Part shown: positions 7,949-8,487 of the stretch, in pieces
Position numbering within the stretch: the first letter of the stretch is position 1
Layout of the letters: each line of letters opens with the position of its first letter
Origin: an uncultured Rhodanobacter sp.
Lineage (GTDB): Bacteria > Pseudomonadota > Gammaproteobacteria > Xanthomonadales > Rhodanobacteraceae
DNA: 8,487 nucleotides
Reading direction: 5' to 3'
Assembly: GCA_903827735.1 (NCBI GenBank)
Contig: CAIKJM010000435.1
Location: 1 to 8,487 of the forward strand
Notes under the pieces: model-generated
The model's database searches: none
Seen by the model: the letters and a program-made list of their open reading frames with translations, nothing else
Told to the model about the DNA's origin: nothing
Translations under genes and position numbers: made by a program

Positions 7949-8010
7949 TGATTGCATCATTTCGATCTGTCGTTGATCCCAGCGTCAGCCTCCTGCGGGA
8001 GGTGTGCTGA
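7942..8010 (+). CDS. Short leader ORF (22 aa) ending at the ribE start
   Basis: ATG at 7942 opens a 22-residue frame starting MKLIASFRSVV and ending LLREVC. Its stop TGA (8008-8010) shares one base with the ribE ATG (8010-8012), a tgatg coupling junction. A modest ribosome binding site, gggaaa at 7930-7935, lies 6-8 nt upstream. The same frame is open back to TTG 7813 at the end of the aptamer, but I see no reason to start there. Ribosomes on this frame would pass through and melt the hairpin that covers the ribE ribosome binding site. It could be a genuine coupling leader or a chance ORF; the peptide resembles nothing I know. Confidence 0.4.
   Translation: MKLIASFRSVVDPSVSLLREVC
7989..8002 (+). 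promoter_or_regulatory. Hairpin sequestering the ribE ribosome binding site
   Basis: cctcc (7989-7993) pairs perfectly with ggagg (7998-8002) across a tgcg tetraloop. The ggagg is the core of the ribE ribosome binding site, 7 nt before the ATG at 8010. This is the expected sequestrator for an FMN riboswitch acting on translation. Opening it would need an alternative pairing upstream or a translating ribosome from the leader ORF. Confidence 0.6.
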
Positions 8011-8487
8011 TGTTTACCGGCATCATTCAAACCGTAGGCCGCATCGCACGACTCGAGCCGCGCGGCGGCGACGTGCGTTTAGCCATCGATACGGCCGGCC
8101 TCGATCTCACCGACGTGCAGCTGGGCGATTCGATCGCCGTCTCCGGCGTGTGCCTTACGGCGGTAACGCTGGAGGCGCGCGGCTTCAGCGCCGACGTGTC
8201 CAACGAGACGCTGTCCCTCACCACGCTAGGCAAGCTCAAAGCGGGTGACCCGGTGAATCTGGAAAAGGCCTTGCGCCTGGCCGATCGTCTCGGCGGTCAT
8301 TTGGTGTCCGGGCATGTCGACGGCCTGGGCAAGGTCGTGTCGGTCACGCCGGACGGCCGTTCGCAGCGCTGGGTTTTCGAGGTGCCGACCACCCTGTCTC
8401 GCTATATCGCGGCCAAGGGCTCGGTCTGCATCGATGGCACCAGCCTGACCGTCAACGAAGTGGCGGGGCAGCGCTTCGGCGTCAACC
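8010..8487 (+). CDS. ribE: Riboflavin synthase alpha subunit, 3' end beyond the window
   Basis: Cytosolic enzyme that dismutates two 6,7-dimethyl-8-ribityllumazine molecules to riboflavin plus the diaminopyrimidine that is recycled; it works with lumazine synthase (RibH). The N-terminal MFTGIIQTVGRI is diagnostic. The two-barrel pseudo-repeat is visible: GDSIAVSGVCLTAV (39-52) in the first barrel is echoed by GSVCIDGTSLTVNEV (137-151) in the second. GGHLVSGHVDGLG (95-107) marks the junction. The 159 residues present cover most of a protein usually near 200. The start is firm: the invariant MFTG plus gggagg at 7997-8002. It is controlled by the upstream FMN riboswitch and coupled to a short leader ORF. 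In this group ribBA and ribH often follow, but they lie outside the window. Confidence 0.96.
   Translation, partial: MFTGIIQTVGRIARLEPRGGDVRLAIDTAGLDLTDVQLGDSIAVSGVCLTAVTLEARGFSADVSNETLSLTTLGKLKAGDPVNLEKALRLADRLGGHLVSGHVDGLGKVVSVTPDGRSQRWVFEVPTTLSRYIAAKGSVCIDGTSLTVNEVAGQRFGVN

Noticed and set aside
7813..8010. 65-codon frame from TTG 7813 through the expression platform
   Set aside because: The TTG lies at the end of the aptamer with no ribosome binding site. Only the last 22 codons, from ATG 7942, are worth keeping as a candidate.

Overview
The window reads as a GC-rich gammaproteobacterial chromosome, most likely of the Xanthomonadales (Rhodanobacter/Dyella/Luteibacter type). The reasons are the glyA-nrdR-ribD order followed by an FMN riboswitch and riboflavin synthase, the long 'type 2' PyrF, and an EttA very close to the gammaproteobacterial one. 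Genus-level placement is inference. The first 50 bases are not genomic: they are an Illumina P5/TruSeq dual-index adapter left on a contig end, so the 5' edge is an assembly artefact.

Layout. 1-50: adapter. 51-864 (-): pyrF, whose last codons are lost to the adapter. 865-1040: intergenic region with G-rich heptad repeats in opposite orientations around a hairpin. 1041-2702 (-): ettA, an ABC-F translation factor, with a perfect TATAAT upstream inside a small palindrome. 2963-3967 (+): a DUF817 membrane protein whose frame runs past its conserved domain, across the probable glyA promoter and into glyA. 3933-5189 (+): glyA. 5197-5769 (+): an AT-richer lipoprotein gene with a TonB-C-like domain, placed tightly between glyA and nrdR. 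5779-6300: nrdR. 6330-6422: a 30-codon open frame with a good ribosome binding site that overlaps the ribD start by 4 bases. 6419-7534: ribD. 7535-8009: regulatory region with an FMN riboswitch, a long expression platform, a 22-codon leader frame and a hairpin over the ribE ribosome binding site. 8010-end: ribE, cut by the window edge.

How the genes fit together. GlyA supplies one-carbon units and glycine, NrdR represses ribonucleotide reductase genes, and PyrF makes UMP, so several genes touch nucleotide supply. RibD and RibE are riboflavin pathway enzymes. ribD lies upstream of the riboswitch, so FMN feedback should act on ribE and whatever follows it rather than on ribD.

I found no mobile element, CRISPR array, tRNA or rRNA, and no clear new multi-gene system. 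The best leads are the ribE leader (FMN aptamer, short ORF ending at the ribE start, and a hairpin masking the ribosome binding site), the AT-rich lipoprotein inserted in a housekeeping cluster, the small coupled ORF before ribD, and the adapter artefact, which would otherwise yield a false PyrF C-terminus.
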